This document shows, piece after piece, positions 8,241 to 16,402 of a DNA stretch of 64,000 nt. Source of the stretch: CAVVNC01 sp963750015 (GTDB taxonomy: Bacteria; Desulfobacterota; Syntrophorhabdia; Syntrophorhabdales; WCHB1-27). The notes under the pieces were generated by a model. It had not been told where the DNA came from and made no database searches. It saw nothing but the letters and a program-made list of their open reading frames with translations. A program made the translations under genes and the position numbers. Location of the stretch: positions 1-64,000 of the forward strand of contig CAVVPU010000241.1 in assembly GCA_963750015.1 (NCBI GenBank), written 5' to 3'. The first letter of the stretch is position 1; each line of letters begins with the position of its first letter.

Positions 8241-9458
8241 TCACCCGTGCAGTCTATCCAACGTTTCGAAGTAGGCCTCTATCCTCGTGTCGATCTGCGT
8301 CTCCGAATAGAACCGGGGGTCCCCCATATCGCTTTCGAACACCAGCGCCGGGATCCCCGTCCTCTTGGTCAGGATCTCCTTAAGCACCGGCACCGCAAAG
8401 CTCACCGCCTTGCAGCTCCTGTTCATAAACATGATCATACCATTGAGATCGTACTTCTTGAAGAGCCCGATGGCCATGTCCGCCCTGTCTTCTATGGTGG
8501 AATTGGAGAATCTGTTGAGGTAGTTCTCTGCGAGCGTGACAAGGGGGTCTTTGTCAAGGTCGAAATCGAGGCTCCACGCGTGCACATAGAGGGAGGTGAG
8601 GATAGCACCGCCGTGCGCGGCGAGGCGGTTCGCATGGTCCCTGAACTTGAACCAGACCGGAAGGTTCTCCCAATAGAGGCGGTATCTTTCATCCTTGACC
8701 ACGCCGATGCCTTTTGCCACCTTTTCTTCCATGATCTCGTCGCAGAGGCTCTTGTAGAACTCGACGCACTCGGGGGTACCCCTTCTGTACACGGTAATGG
8801 CCATGTTGATGAGGGCGTCGAAGATGCTGATAGGCGAGGGCTTGTATTGGGCCATGTCGAGGAAGCGTTTATAAAGGATGCTTGCCTCGGCCGAATATCG
8901 GAGCACCTCTCTCAGTCTGTCGTAGTCGAAGGCGCGTTTCGTGATCCCCTCGAGCCAGGCGATCATCTCCTTAAGCTGGAGCACCGTGTAGTCGAGTATC
9001 TCACGACGGGCGCCTTCGTTCCTGATCCATTCGGGGGTGTCGAAGATGAAGAGAGGAGCCCCCTGCCCCCGCCTCGACAGCACCTGAAACCACTTTGTAA
9101 GAGTGAAGCATTGGGAATTACACGCCATGAGGAGGTCGGGCTCTGGTATGCCGCCCGTGACACTCTTGCCCGTCTTCCTGAAGCCGAGGTCGGCCCTCGC
9201 GTAAGCGCAAAGGTGGGTCGAATAGCCCATGCTTTCCGTGGCCAGGGAAAGCTCGGTGCCCATCCTCGCGGTGAGGTTGGCCACCGAATGGTTCTCGGGA
9301 TACACGGGGATGATATCGTGGGCGACGAAGAGCTCTACCGGGGATATGGCCGTCGTATATCCTACGAGCTTACCGAGCTCATGGGCATGGAAGGCCTCGT
9401 CCATATATTCCTTCGTGATCTTCCCGGAGAGGTCTTTGGCCTTCATCTTCTCGCTCAT
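8241..9458 (-). CDS. 2-hydroxyacyl-CoA dehydratase / benzoyl-CoA reductase family subunit (BcrB/HgdB-like)
   Basis: A 405-residue member of the family that includes the iron-sulfur subunits of 2-hydroxyglutaryl-CoA dehydratase and class I benzoyl-CoA reductase (BcrB). Candidate cluster cysteines are in STHLCAYARADLG, LLMACNSQCFTLTKW and MNRSCKAVSF, at the usual spacing. In this family the subunit pair receives one low-potential electron from an ATP-driven activator and uses it to reduce or dehydrate a CoA thioester. Its start overlaps the stop of the upstream partner gene by 4 nt (ATGA), so they form an operon. The activator (HgdC/BcrAD type) is not nearby. The substrate is undetermined. Confidence 0.85.
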   Translation of the reverse strand: MSEKMKAKDLSGKITKEYMDEAFHAHELGKLVGYTTAISPVELFVAHDIIPVYPENHSVANLTARMGTELSLATESMGYSTHLCAYARADLGFRKTGKSVTGGIPEPDLLMACNSQCFTLTKWFQVLSRRGQGAPLFIFDTPEWIRNEGARREILDYTVLQLKEMIAWLEGITKRAFDYDRLREVLRYSAEASILYKRFLDMAQYKPSPISIFDALINMAITVYRRGTPECVEFYKSLCDEIMEEKVAKGIGVVKDERYRLYWENLPVWFKFRDHANRLAAHGGAILTSLYVHAWSLDFDLDKDPLVTLAENYLNRFSNSTIEDRADMAIGLFKKYDLNGMIMFMNRSCKAVSFAVPVLKEILTKRTGIPALVFESDMGDPRFYSETQIDTRIEAYFETLDRLHG

Positions 9459-10588
9459 GGCGCCGCCCCTTTGAGGGACTCGAAAAAGGCCTGCAGGCGC
9501 GTCCTCGCCTGGGCCAAAGAGATCGTCTGATACTCGGTCACCACAGTGTGGAAGGGGATTTCCTCATTCTTCATCTGCGCCTTAAGGTCAGGCAGGTCGT
9601 ACTCCTCGGACTCGCAAAATTCTATATGCACATAGACCATTGCTTTGGCCTTGTGTTGCCGGTAAAGATCCCCGAGGGCCTTGCCATTCTTGAATACGTC
9701 GTCGTGGATGGGAGAGTAGAAGCCCCTTTTGAAATGTCTATCGGTGAGTGCGTCAAAGGGCTCCTTCTCTTCGTCGACGATGCCCTCGAGATAGCGGCTC
9801 CCGGTCACGAGGGTGTCCGCGACTACGTTGAGCTTGATTTCGTCGAAAAGATCGAAAAGCTCCGGCGGATCGCAGGTGATCCCGGTGAGGATGATCGGGA
9901 TGTAGCCCTCCCCTTTCGAAATTTTCAAGGAGGCCCTGATGGACTTGAGGGTCTCGTTCATCTCCTTCTTGTCCACCTGCATCGACAGCTTGATAAGGGA
10001 GAACATCTCCTTGTTGGTGAGGCTCGCCGGGTTTTCCCTCTTGATGTCGTAAAGCTCCTTCAGGAGCCTCTTGTTCTCGTTATGGATGCGGATCGATTCC
10101 TTGAGGGCATCCTCTTTGAGGGTCGTCCCCGACCAGGTCGAGAGGGACGAGGCCAGCCGCCCCACTTCTTCCCTGACCCAGTAACGGGCGCTCTGCCGGT
10201 CGACCTGTCGCGGCAGGAGGATGCTCTCCACGTAAGTATCCTTAAAATTGATCCGCCATATGTCGCACATGTGCTGGGTCGTGTCGCAGACCTGAGGAAG
10301 CACGAACCCGTCGAACAGTTCGCGCTCGTAACTCAGGACAAGCTCCAGGTTGCTGCGCGCGAGAGAGCAGGCGTTGTCGGGGAGCAGGCTGGGCGCCTTC
10401 TTGAGGGGCTTATGGGTGCCGAGGAGCGTCACGGGGAGAAAGCCGAAGGCGTGGATGACCTCCTCAGGCACGTCGGCGAGGGTGCTGCCGACTACCTTGC
10501 GCGCCGCGGCGCTCTTCCACTCCCTTATGGCCTGATAAGGGTCCTTGGCATATTCGACGACCTTGTCGAGACTCAGACTCTCCCACAT
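9455..10588 (-). CDS. 2-hydroxyacyl-CoA dehydratase / benzoyl-CoA reductase family subunit (BcrC/HgdA-like)
   Basis: A 377-residue partner of the gene at 8241-9458, from the same family. Cysteines at family positions include DNACSLARS, LPQVCDTTQHMCDIW and GITCDPPELFD; the C-terminal part has IEFCESEEYDLPDLK. It is the first gene of a two-gene minus-strand operon coupled by an ATGA overlap. The two proteins are related in fold but not close copies, as expected for a heterodimer. The combination suggests reductive or dehydrating attack on an aromatic or hydroxyacyl-CoA in an anaerobic pathway; the pathway itself is not shown here. Confidence 0.84.
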   Translation of the reverse strand: MWESLSLDKVVEYAKDPYQAIREWKSAAARKVVGSTLADVPEEVIHAFGFLPVTLLGTHKPLKKAPSLLPDNACSLARSNLELVLSYERELFDGFVLPQVCDTTQHMCDIWRINFKDTYVESILLPRQVDRQSARYWVREEVGRLASSLSTWSGTTLKEDALKESIRIHNENKRLLKELYDIKRENPASLTNKEMFSLIKLSMQVDKKEMNETLKSIRASLKISKGEGYIPIILTGITCDPPELFDLFDEIKLNVVADTLVTGSRYLEGIVDEEKEPFDALTDRHFKRGFYSPIHDDVFKNGKALGDLYRQHKAKAMVYVHIEFCESEEYDLPDLKAQMKNEEIPFHTVVTEYQTISLAQARTRLQAFFESLKGAAP

Positions 10589-10796
10589 AAATCCTTGTTT
10601 CCCCGGTGCGAAAAGTAGTGCCCATAAGGCTAAAACTTCGTCCCGGCCATGTCAAGAGCTTAATCGGTCGGCCCACTTCCTCCACTAGTTACGCCCGGTC
10701 ATGAATGGGTCGGGGGGCGGGGACCCTGAACGGCCTCTCTTCAGAAAATATGGGTTCCCGCCCCTATATTGTCAACGCTTCCGAAAGGGGAGTGTG

Positions 10797-10879
10797 CCAG
10801 GGGCGAACGCATTTGGAAATAATCTTTCCCGCCGCGGCGCATATGGCACCCGGAAGGTTCCGAATGCGCTCGCCCCTGG
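10797..10879. repeat. 22-bp near-perfect inverted repeat upstream of dinB
   Basis: The arms 10797-10818 (CCAGGGGCGAACGCATTTGG...) and 10858-10879 match as reverse complements at 20 of 22 positions and enclose 39 nt. The two differences leave G-U wobble pairs possible on one strand or the other. It lies between the CoA-dehydratase operon and dinB, which are divergent, just upstream of the dinB promoter. It could be a regulatory structure or a miniature mobile element; the rest of 10589-10926 holds no gene. Confidence 0.65.
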
Positions 10880-10892
10880 GCAGGAGAGCGGG

Positions 10893-10921
10893 TTGTCTTG
10901 AGGCTCCAATCCGGATATAAT
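10893..10921 (+). promoter_or_regulatory. Predicted promoter of dinB, placed for a leaderless start
   Basis: TTGTCT (10893-10898), a 17-nt spacer, then a perfect TATAAT (10916-10921). Only five bases separate the -10 box from the GTG at 10927, so the expected transcription start falls on the start codon. There is no Shine-Dalgarno sequence. No LexA-type operator was recognised. Confidence 0.7.
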
Positions 10922-10926
10922 CTGAC

Positions 10927-12147
10927 GTGGCAAGTATATTTGTCTGCGTCGACATGGACGCCTTCTTTGCTTCGGTGGAGCAGAAAGACAACCCGGCCCT
11001 GAGAGGCAAGCCAATAGCCGTGACAGGGGCCGGCGAGAGGACGGTCGTGACGACCTCCTCTTACGAAGCAAGGGCTTTCGGCGTCAAGACCGGAATGACC
11101 GTCCGCGAGGCCCGGAAACTCTGTCCTCACATCATCCTGGTGATCGGGGACAACAGAAAATACGCCCGCATATGCAGCAGGCTGGAAGAGATCTGCCTCC
11201 GGTTCTCACCTGATATCGAAATCTATTCCATCGACGAGGTTTTCCTCGACATTACCGGTTCCCATCACCTCTTCGGGGGTCCCGAGAGCTGTGCCCGGAC
11301 CATCAAGGAGACGGTGAGGAACGAGCTCGGCATTACCTGTACGGTTGGCATGGGGCCAAACATCCTCATCGCCAAGCTCGCGAGCGATCTCGCGAAGCCC
11401 GACGGACTCCAGTGGGTAAAGGAGGAGGCAATGGCCGACCTGCTCGAAAACCTTCCCGTAAAAAAGTTGTGGGGCATTGGAGCCCATACCGAGGAGAAGC
11501 TCCGGGCCATGAGGATTAGGACGTGCGGGGAATTGGGCAGGGCATCCGGCTCTCTTTTGACGAGGAGATTCGGCGTCCTCGGAGAACGACTCAAGGCGAT
11601 GGGCTGCGGCAGGCTCGACAGGCCTCTTGAGGCGGCCACGGTGGAGCCGAAGTCGATCGGTCACAGTACCACGCTCCCCAGGGACATCTGGAAGAGGGAG
11701 GAGCTCACAAGCTGCCTCCTGCGCCTCGCCGAAAGGGTCGGCCGAAGGGCCAGGCGCTACGGCTACAGGGGCAGGAGGATCACTCTCACCGTTCGTTACG
11801 GCGATTTCGAAACCTTTGCGAGGCAGGCTACCCTACCGGCAGGCACGAATGACACGGGCGAGATATACCGCACTGCCCTATCCATTCTCGACGCCATAAA
11901 TCTCAAGAGCAGCGTGCGGCTCCTCGGCATCGCCCTCTCTTCGATAGGTAGGGAAGGGCACCAGATGCCGCTCTTTGAGGACGGGAGCCGAAAAAAGAAG
12001 GCTGCAGTGAACAGGGCCGTCGACGAAGTGAACGACCGGTTCGGGGAGCACACTATCACCTATGCGGCGACTCTCTCGCAAGAAGAAGAACGTAAGGTTA
12101 TTTCCCCGGCATGGCGTCCATCCGGTGTGAGGAAGAGCGACCTGTAA
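10927..12147 (+). CDS. dinB: DNA polymerase IV (Y-family)
   Basis: A 406-residue translesion polymerase. The palm motifs are intact: FVCVDMDAFFASVEQ at the N terminus with the first metal-binding Asp, and YSIDEVFLDITG with the second acidic pair. VTTSSYEARAFGVKTGM is the typical fingers segment; helix-hairpin-helix-like thumb (KKLWGIGAHTEEKL) and little-finger domains follow. It copies past damaged bases with low fidelity. It is a single gene, and its promoter suggests a leaderless mRNA starting at the GTG. The C-terminal tail has no obvious beta-clamp motif except QMPLFED near residue 345, which could serve as one. Confidence 0.94.
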   Translation: MASIFVCVDMDAFFASVEQKDNPALRGKPIAVTGAGERTVVTTSSYEARAFGVKTGMTVREARKLCPHIILVIGDNRKYARICSRLEEICLRFSPDIEIYSIDEVFLDITGSHHLFGGPESCARTIKETVRNELGITCTVGMGPNILIAKLASDLAKPDGLQWVKEEAMADLLENLPVKKLWGIGAHTEEKLRAMRIRTCGELGRASGSLLTRRFGVLGERLKAMGCGRLDRPLEAATVEPKSIGHSTTLPRDIWKREELTSCLLRLAERVGRRARRYGYRGRRITLTVRYGDFETFARQATLPAGTNDTGEIYRTALSILDAINLKSSVRLLGIALSSIGREGHQMPLFEDGSRKKKAAVNRAVDEVNDRFGEHTITYAATLSQEEERKVISPAWRPSGVRKSDL

Positions 12148-12167
12148 GGAACCGAGATGGGGGGGAG

Positions 12168-12330
12168 GTGAGCGGGGAGGCCGGGGCATCCGCGAAGCGG
12201 GTCAAGCGGTTTTGCCGGCGGGCACCCGCGAAGCGGGTCGGGGGTGCTGAACCCCGCAGTTCACGAGCGCAGCGAGGCTGAGCGGGGAGGCTCCATGGGC
12301 TTTGCCCATGGAGGGGGCGCTGAGCCCCAT
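12168..12330. repeat. Cluster of hairpin repeats downstream of dinB (includes repeat family A copy 1)
   Basis: This stretch is a chain of small inverted and direct repeats. CCGCGAAGCGGGTC occurs twice (12190-12203 and 12226-12239), each able to form a GAA-loop hairpin. TGAGCGGGGAGGC occurs twice (from 12169 and 12279). CTCCATGGGC-TTT-GCCCATGGAG (12291-12313) is a perfect 10-bp stem followed by GGGGC-GCTGA-GCCCC. The last part, 12284-12330, recurs in inverted orientation at 33201-33246 with compensating stem changes. No gene is visible from 12148 to 12610. Confidence 0.75.
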
Positions 12331-12610
12331 TAGTTGAATCCCGGCCTTCAATGAGGTACACTATATGCATGAAGGAATGCACAAAAAATAGCCCGTGCTC
12401 CTCAGCCACGCCTTCCGGAAAGAGCGCTTCTTTCGGCCGGGCGGCCTGACGAAGACCTCATCTTTGGTGAATACTTGCGAGAGCTGCCGGAATATCCGGT
12501 AACCGAAGCTAAAAGAGATGGAAAAGTTTGTCTCTCTCCCGGTCTTAGTCGCCTCCCCGTCAGCCGATTGACTCATCGTGACGAATTCTGTTAAGGTTAG
12601 GGGGACTTCC

Positions 12611-13969
12611 ATGGAAAGACAATCAGGCTGGATGCGAAGATCCAAAGAAGAAATTCAGGAGATCTTCACCTTCTGCGAAGGATATAAACGGTTCCTGGAT
12701 CGAGCCAAAACAGAGCGGGAAGCGGTGAGCGAGATCGCGAAGGCCCTCGAAGCGGCAGGATTTACACAGGACGTAAAAGGACCGAAGGTCTATGGGGTCA
12801 ACAGGGGCAAAGAAATTGTCGCCTATCGAAGAGGCCTCCGGGACATCAGGGACGGCTTACGAATTATCATCGCCCATGTAGATGCGCCCCGTCTGGACCT
12901 GAAGCAGAATCCTCTTTATGAGGAGGTCGATCTTGCCCTGTTGAGAACGCACTATTATGGCGGCATAAAGAAATACCAATGGCTCGCCATACCGCTTGCC
13001 ATACACGGCGTGGTGGTGAAGGCTGACGGTACTAGGGTCGATGTGGTGATGGGCGAAGATGAAGATGATCCTGTCGTTTCTATCGACGATTTGCTCCCCC
13101 ATCTTTCCCGGAAGCATCAGGACGAAAAAAAACTGTCGGAGGCCATAGAGGGGGAGAAGCTGACCCTCTTCTTCGGCAGCATGCCGCTTCCCGGCGAGGC
13201 CAAAGAACCGGTGAAGAAAGCTGTTCTCAGCCTGCTTAAGGAAAAATACGATTTCTCCGAGGAAGATTTCATCAGCGCCGAGATAGAGGCAGTACCCGCT
13301 TTCAGGGCGAGGGACGTGGGCATAGATCGCGGCATGATCGGGGCGTACGGCCAGGATGACCGTGCTTCTGCTTATCCACTTCTCAAGGCGCTCATTGATC
13401 TGGAAAAGGATCCGTCCTATCCGGTGCTCGCAGTATTCATCGACAAAGAAGAGATAGGGTCGGAAGGCAATACGAGCGCCCAATCCCATTTCATCCAGCT
13501 CTTTCTCGAAGACCTGCTGGGGGAAGGCCTCGGCATGACGGATGCCGGAAGGCTTGCGCGCCGCGCCCTTTTCAGGTCAAAGGCTATCAGTGCTGACGTA
13601 AACGGCGCGGTCAACCCAAGCTGGCAAGAAGTGCACGAAAAGCAGAACGCATGTTATCTCGGGGAGGGCATCTGTGTGACGAAATTCACCGGCCACATGG
13701 GCAAGGTCGGAGCCAACGACGCCCACGCGGAGTTTGTCGCCGAGATAAGGAACACCTTCGCCAAGGAGGACATAATCTGGCAAACGGGAGAACTCGGGAA
13801 GATCGATGAAGGCGGAGGTGGAACAGTAGCCAAGTACCTTGCCGAGTACGGCATGGATATCATAGACATGGGAGCTCCGATCCTGACCATGCATTCTCCC
13901 TTCGAGATATCGAGCAAGCTCGATATCCACGAGTCATATCGGGCCTTTAAGGCGTTCTTTCTATCGTAA
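12611..13969 (+). CDS. M18-family aminopeptidase
   Basis: A 452-residue metallopeptidase of family M18 (aspartyl aminopeptidase group). Metal-binding regions are visible: IIAHVDAPRLDLKQNP with the first His/Asp, GAYGQDDRASAYP with the bridging Asp, FIDKEEIGSEGN with the catalytic Glu pair, and a late His in ILTMHSPFEISSK. The enzyme removes N-terminal residues from peptides in the cytoplasm. ATG 12611 is preferred over a GTG 33 nt upstream because TTAGGGGGA precedes it. Lon follows after 17 nt, so peptides made by Lon may be finished by this enzyme; that is inference from the operon. Confidence 0.88.
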   Translation: MERQSGWMRRSKEEIQEIFTFCEGYKRFLDRAKTEREAVSEIAKALEAAGFTQDVKGPKVYGVNRGKEIVAYRRGLRDIRDGLRIIIAHVDAPRLDLKQNPLYEEVDLALLRTHYYGGIKKYQWLAIPLAIHGVVVKADGTRVDVVMGEDEDDPVVSIDDLLPHLSRKHQDEKKLSEAIEGEKLTLFFGSMPLPGEAKEPVKKAVLSLLKEKYDFSEEDFISAEIEAVPAFRARDVGIDRGMIGAYGQDDRASAYPLLKALIDLEKDPSYPVLAVFIDKEEIGSEGNTSAQSHFIQLFLEDLLGEGLGMTDAGRLARRALFRSKAISADVNGAVNPSWQEVHEKQNACYLGEGICVTKFTGHMGKVGANDAHAEFVAEIRNTFAKEDIIWQTGELGKIDEGGGGTVAKYLAEYGMDIIDMGAPILTMHSPFEISSKLDIHESYRAFKAFFLS

Positions 13970-13986
13970 ATGGAGGCACAAACGAA

Positions 13987-16257
13987 ATGATGGAAGACGA
14001 AAACATAAAGATACCGGAGGTGTTGCCCCTGCTCCCCGTGAGGGACATGGTCATGTATCCTGCGGTGACCCTGCCGCTCTTTCTTGGCAGGGAAATGTCG
14101 ATAAATGCGGTGGAGAAATCCCTGTCGAAAGACAGGCTGATTCTTGTGGCGGCCCAAAAGGACCTCACCGATGAGGATCCCCTTCCGGGAAGAATCTATT
14201 CGATGGGCGTGGTTTCCCAGATCATGCGTATGCTCCGCCTTCCCGACGGCAGGATAAAGATTCTCATCCAGGGGATCAAGAAGGCATCCATTGAGGCATA
14301 TGTTCAGGAAAGGCCGACCTTTCTGGTCAAGGTGAAGCCCGTAGAAGAACCGCTGATCACCGAGATCACCCTCGAGACGGAAGCGCTCATGCGCTACATC
14401 AAGGAGGAGATGGAGAAGGTGGTCTCCATGGGAAGAATGGTTCCTTCGGATGTTCTCCTCGCCCTCGACACCATAGACGAGCCGGGAAAATTCGCGGATA
14501 TCGCCTGCGCCAACCTGGGGCTCCAGGTGGACAAGGCCCAGGAACTGCTCGAGATCGTCGATCCGATCCAGCGGCTCAGGAAGCTTTCCGAGATCGTGGG
14601 CAAGGAGATCGAGCTCCTCAACATGCAGGCAAAGATCCTGTCCCAGGCAAAGGACGAGATGACCAAAAGCCAGAGGGATTATTTCCTCCGGGAACAGATG
14701 AAGGCCATACGGACCGAGCTTGGCGAAACGGACGAGCATGACGACGACGTGAAGGACCTCAGGAAGAAGATCAAGAAGGCCCGGATGCCGAGGGACATCG
14801 AAAAAGAGGCCAAGAAACAGGTGGAACGCCTCGAGATGATGCATCCGGACGCCATCGAATCGAGCATGCTCCGGACCTATATAGAATGGCTCGTCGAATT
14901 GCCGTGGAGCAATTCGACCAAGGATAATATCGATATCAAGAACGTGAAGACTATTCTCGACGAGGACCACTACGATCTGGAGAAGGTGAAGGAGAGGATC
15001 CTCGAGTTCTTGAGCGTGATCCAGCTCAAAGGCGATATGAAGGGCCCTATCCTTTGCTTTGTCGGGCCTCCCGGGGTCGGTAAGACATCCTTGGGCCGCA
15101 GCATAGCGCGGGCCCTGGGCCGCAATTTTCACCGCCTCTCACTCGGAGGTATGAAGGACGAGGCTGAGATACGGGGCCACCGGAGGACCTATGTGGGCGC
15201 TATGCCGGGGAGGATCATTCAAGGCCTGAAACAAGGCGGCACAAACAACCCGGTGTTCATGCTCGACGAGGTGGATAAGATCGGAATGGATTTCCGTGGG
15301 GACCCTGCGAGCGCGCTCCTCGAGGTGTTGGACCCCGAGCAAAATGTTGCTTTCAGCGACCACTATCTGAACGTGCCTTTCGACCTGTCCAAGGTCATGT
15401 TCATCACCACCGCGAACCAGGTGGATACAATCCCTGCCGCCCTCCATGACAGGATGGAAACCATCAGCATACCGGGCTACACGGAGAAAGAGAAGCTCCT
15501 CATCGCAAAAAGGCACCTCATCCCCAAGCAGGTAAAAGAGAACGGCCTCAAAGACGAGCAGATAAGCTTCAGCGACAAGGCGGTGGACAAGATCATCAGC
15601 GAGTATACGAGAGAAGCGGGCTTGAGGAACCTCGAACGTGAGGTCGCCTCCGTGGCCCGCAAGGTGGCGCGAAAGATCGCCGAAGGCCGTACCAGGAAGG
15701 TCATCATAACCCCGAAGAACCTCCACGCCTTTCTCGGCCAGCCGAAATTCACGCCCGAGAATACACTACCTGAGGATACGGTGGGAGTGGTGTGCGGCCT
15801 TGCCTGGACCGAGGCGGGTGGCGATATCCTCTTTATCGAGGTCTCGGTTCGTAAGGGGAAAAAGGACGTTCTCCTCACGGGGAACCTGGGAAACGTCATG
15901 AAGGAGTCGGCTCAGGCCGCCTTGAGCTACATCAAGGCGCGGAGCGATCTCCTCGGGGTAGATAATAAAGTTTTCGACGACCTCGAACTCCATATCCATG
16001 TCCCTCAGGGGGCGATACCGAAGGACGGCCCTTCCGCGGGCATCACTATGGCCGTGGCTATGATAAGCGCCCTGACAAAAAGGCCCGTGGACAGAAAGAT
16101 CGCCATGACCGGCGAAATAACGCTTACCGGCCGAGTTCTGGCTATAGGTGGCCTCAAGGAAAAAACACTCGCCGCCCTAAGGGCAGGGATCACGAGGATT
16201 ATCATTCCCGAAGCCAACGTCAGAGAGGCTCGAAGAGATGCCGGGATACGTCCGTAA
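13987..16257 (+). CDS. lon: Lon ATP-dependent protease (frameshifted near its C terminus)
   Basis: Lon with all core parts: N-terminal LON domain (about residues 10-205), coiled coil, AAA+ module with Walker A GPPGVGKTSLG and Walker B VFMLDEVDKIG, and the serine protease domain with Ser683 in KDGPSAGI and Lys724 in GGLKEKT. It degrades damaged and regulatory proteins in the cytoplasm. The ATG has GGAGG upstream. After IIIPEANVRE the frame changes to ARRDAGIRP and stops at 16257; removing one base near 16224-16230 restores the normal ending (LEEMPGYVRKRIEFLPVK) and extends the protein to 16402, giving about 805 residues. Both catalytic residues precede the shift. It may be a sequencing error or a true truncation. 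Confidence 0.93.
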   Translation: MMEDENIKIPEVLPLLPVRDMVMYPAVTLPLFLGREMSINAVEKSLSKDRLILVAAQKDLTDEDPLPGRIYSMGVVSQIMRMLRLPDGRIKILIQGIKKASIEAYVQERPTFLVKVKPVEEPLITEITLETEALMRYIKEEMEKVVSMGRMVPSDVLLALDTIDEPGKFADIACANLGLQVDKAQELLEIVDPIQRLRKLSEIVGKEIELLNMQAKILSQAKDEMTKSQRDYFLREQMKAIRTELGETDEHDDDVKDLRKKIKKARMPRDIEKEAKKQVERLEMMHPDAIESSMLRTYIEWLVELPWSNSTKDNIDIKNVKTILDEDHYDLEKVKERILEFLSVIQLKGDMKGPILCFVGPPGVGKTSLGRSIARALGRNFHRLSLGGMKDEAEIRGHRRTYVGAMPGRIIQGLKQGGTNNPVFMLDEVDKIGMDFRGDPASALLEVLDPEQNVAFSDHYLNVPFDLSKVMFITTANQVDTIPAALHDRMETISIPGYTEKEKLLIAKRHLIPKQVKENGLKDEQISFSDKAVDKIISEYTREAGLRNLEREVASVARKVARKIAEGRTRKVIITPKNLHAFLGQPKFTPENTLPEDTVGVVCGLAWTEAGGDILFIEVSVRKGKKDVLLTGNLGNVMKESAQAALSYIKARSDLLGVDNKVFDDLELHIHVPQGAIPKDGPSAGITMAVAMISALTKRPVDRKIAMTGEITLTGRVLAIGGLKEKTLAALRAGITRIIIPEANVREARRDAGIRP

Positions 16258-16402
16258 GAGGATAGAGTTTCTCCCTGTGAAGGACATGGACGGGGTAATC
16301 GGGATCCTGTTCAAGACCGGCGCCGGGAAACAGAAGTCAAAAAAAACCGGGTCTATAAGGGGGGTAGGCCGTGAAAGAGGCCTCCTTCTACCGAAAACTT
16401 AG
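16226..16402 (+). other. Out-of-frame C-terminal tail of lon
   Basis: In the frame one base off from lon, this segment reads LEEMPGYVRKRIEFLPVK, then MDGVIGILFKTG and a basic tail, ending at TAG 16400-16402. That is the expected last ~58 residues of Lon. It overlaps the start of the radical SAM gene (GTG 16371) by about 32 nt. Its preservation without further damage argues for a recent frameshift or a base error. Confidence 0.8.

Noticed and set aside
8226..10618. Long plus-strand open frames (434 and 356 codons) opposite the CoA-dehydratase genes
   Set aside because: They mirror the coding strand of high-GC genes and contain no recognisable motifs; the minus-strand genes are certain.
12168..12330. 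CRISPR-like array suggested by repeated CCGCGAAGCGGGTC
   Set aside because: Only two copies 36 nt apart, no consistent repeat-spacer pattern and no cas genes; these are small hairpin repeats.
12361..12645. 94-codon minus-strand frame between dinB and the aminopeptidase
   Set aside because: No ribosome site, no family features, and it overlaps the true start of the aminopeptidase gene.
13654..15132. 492-codon minus-strand frame opposite lon
   Set aside because: It is an antisense shadow of lon; the His/Leu-rich composition is typical of such frames.
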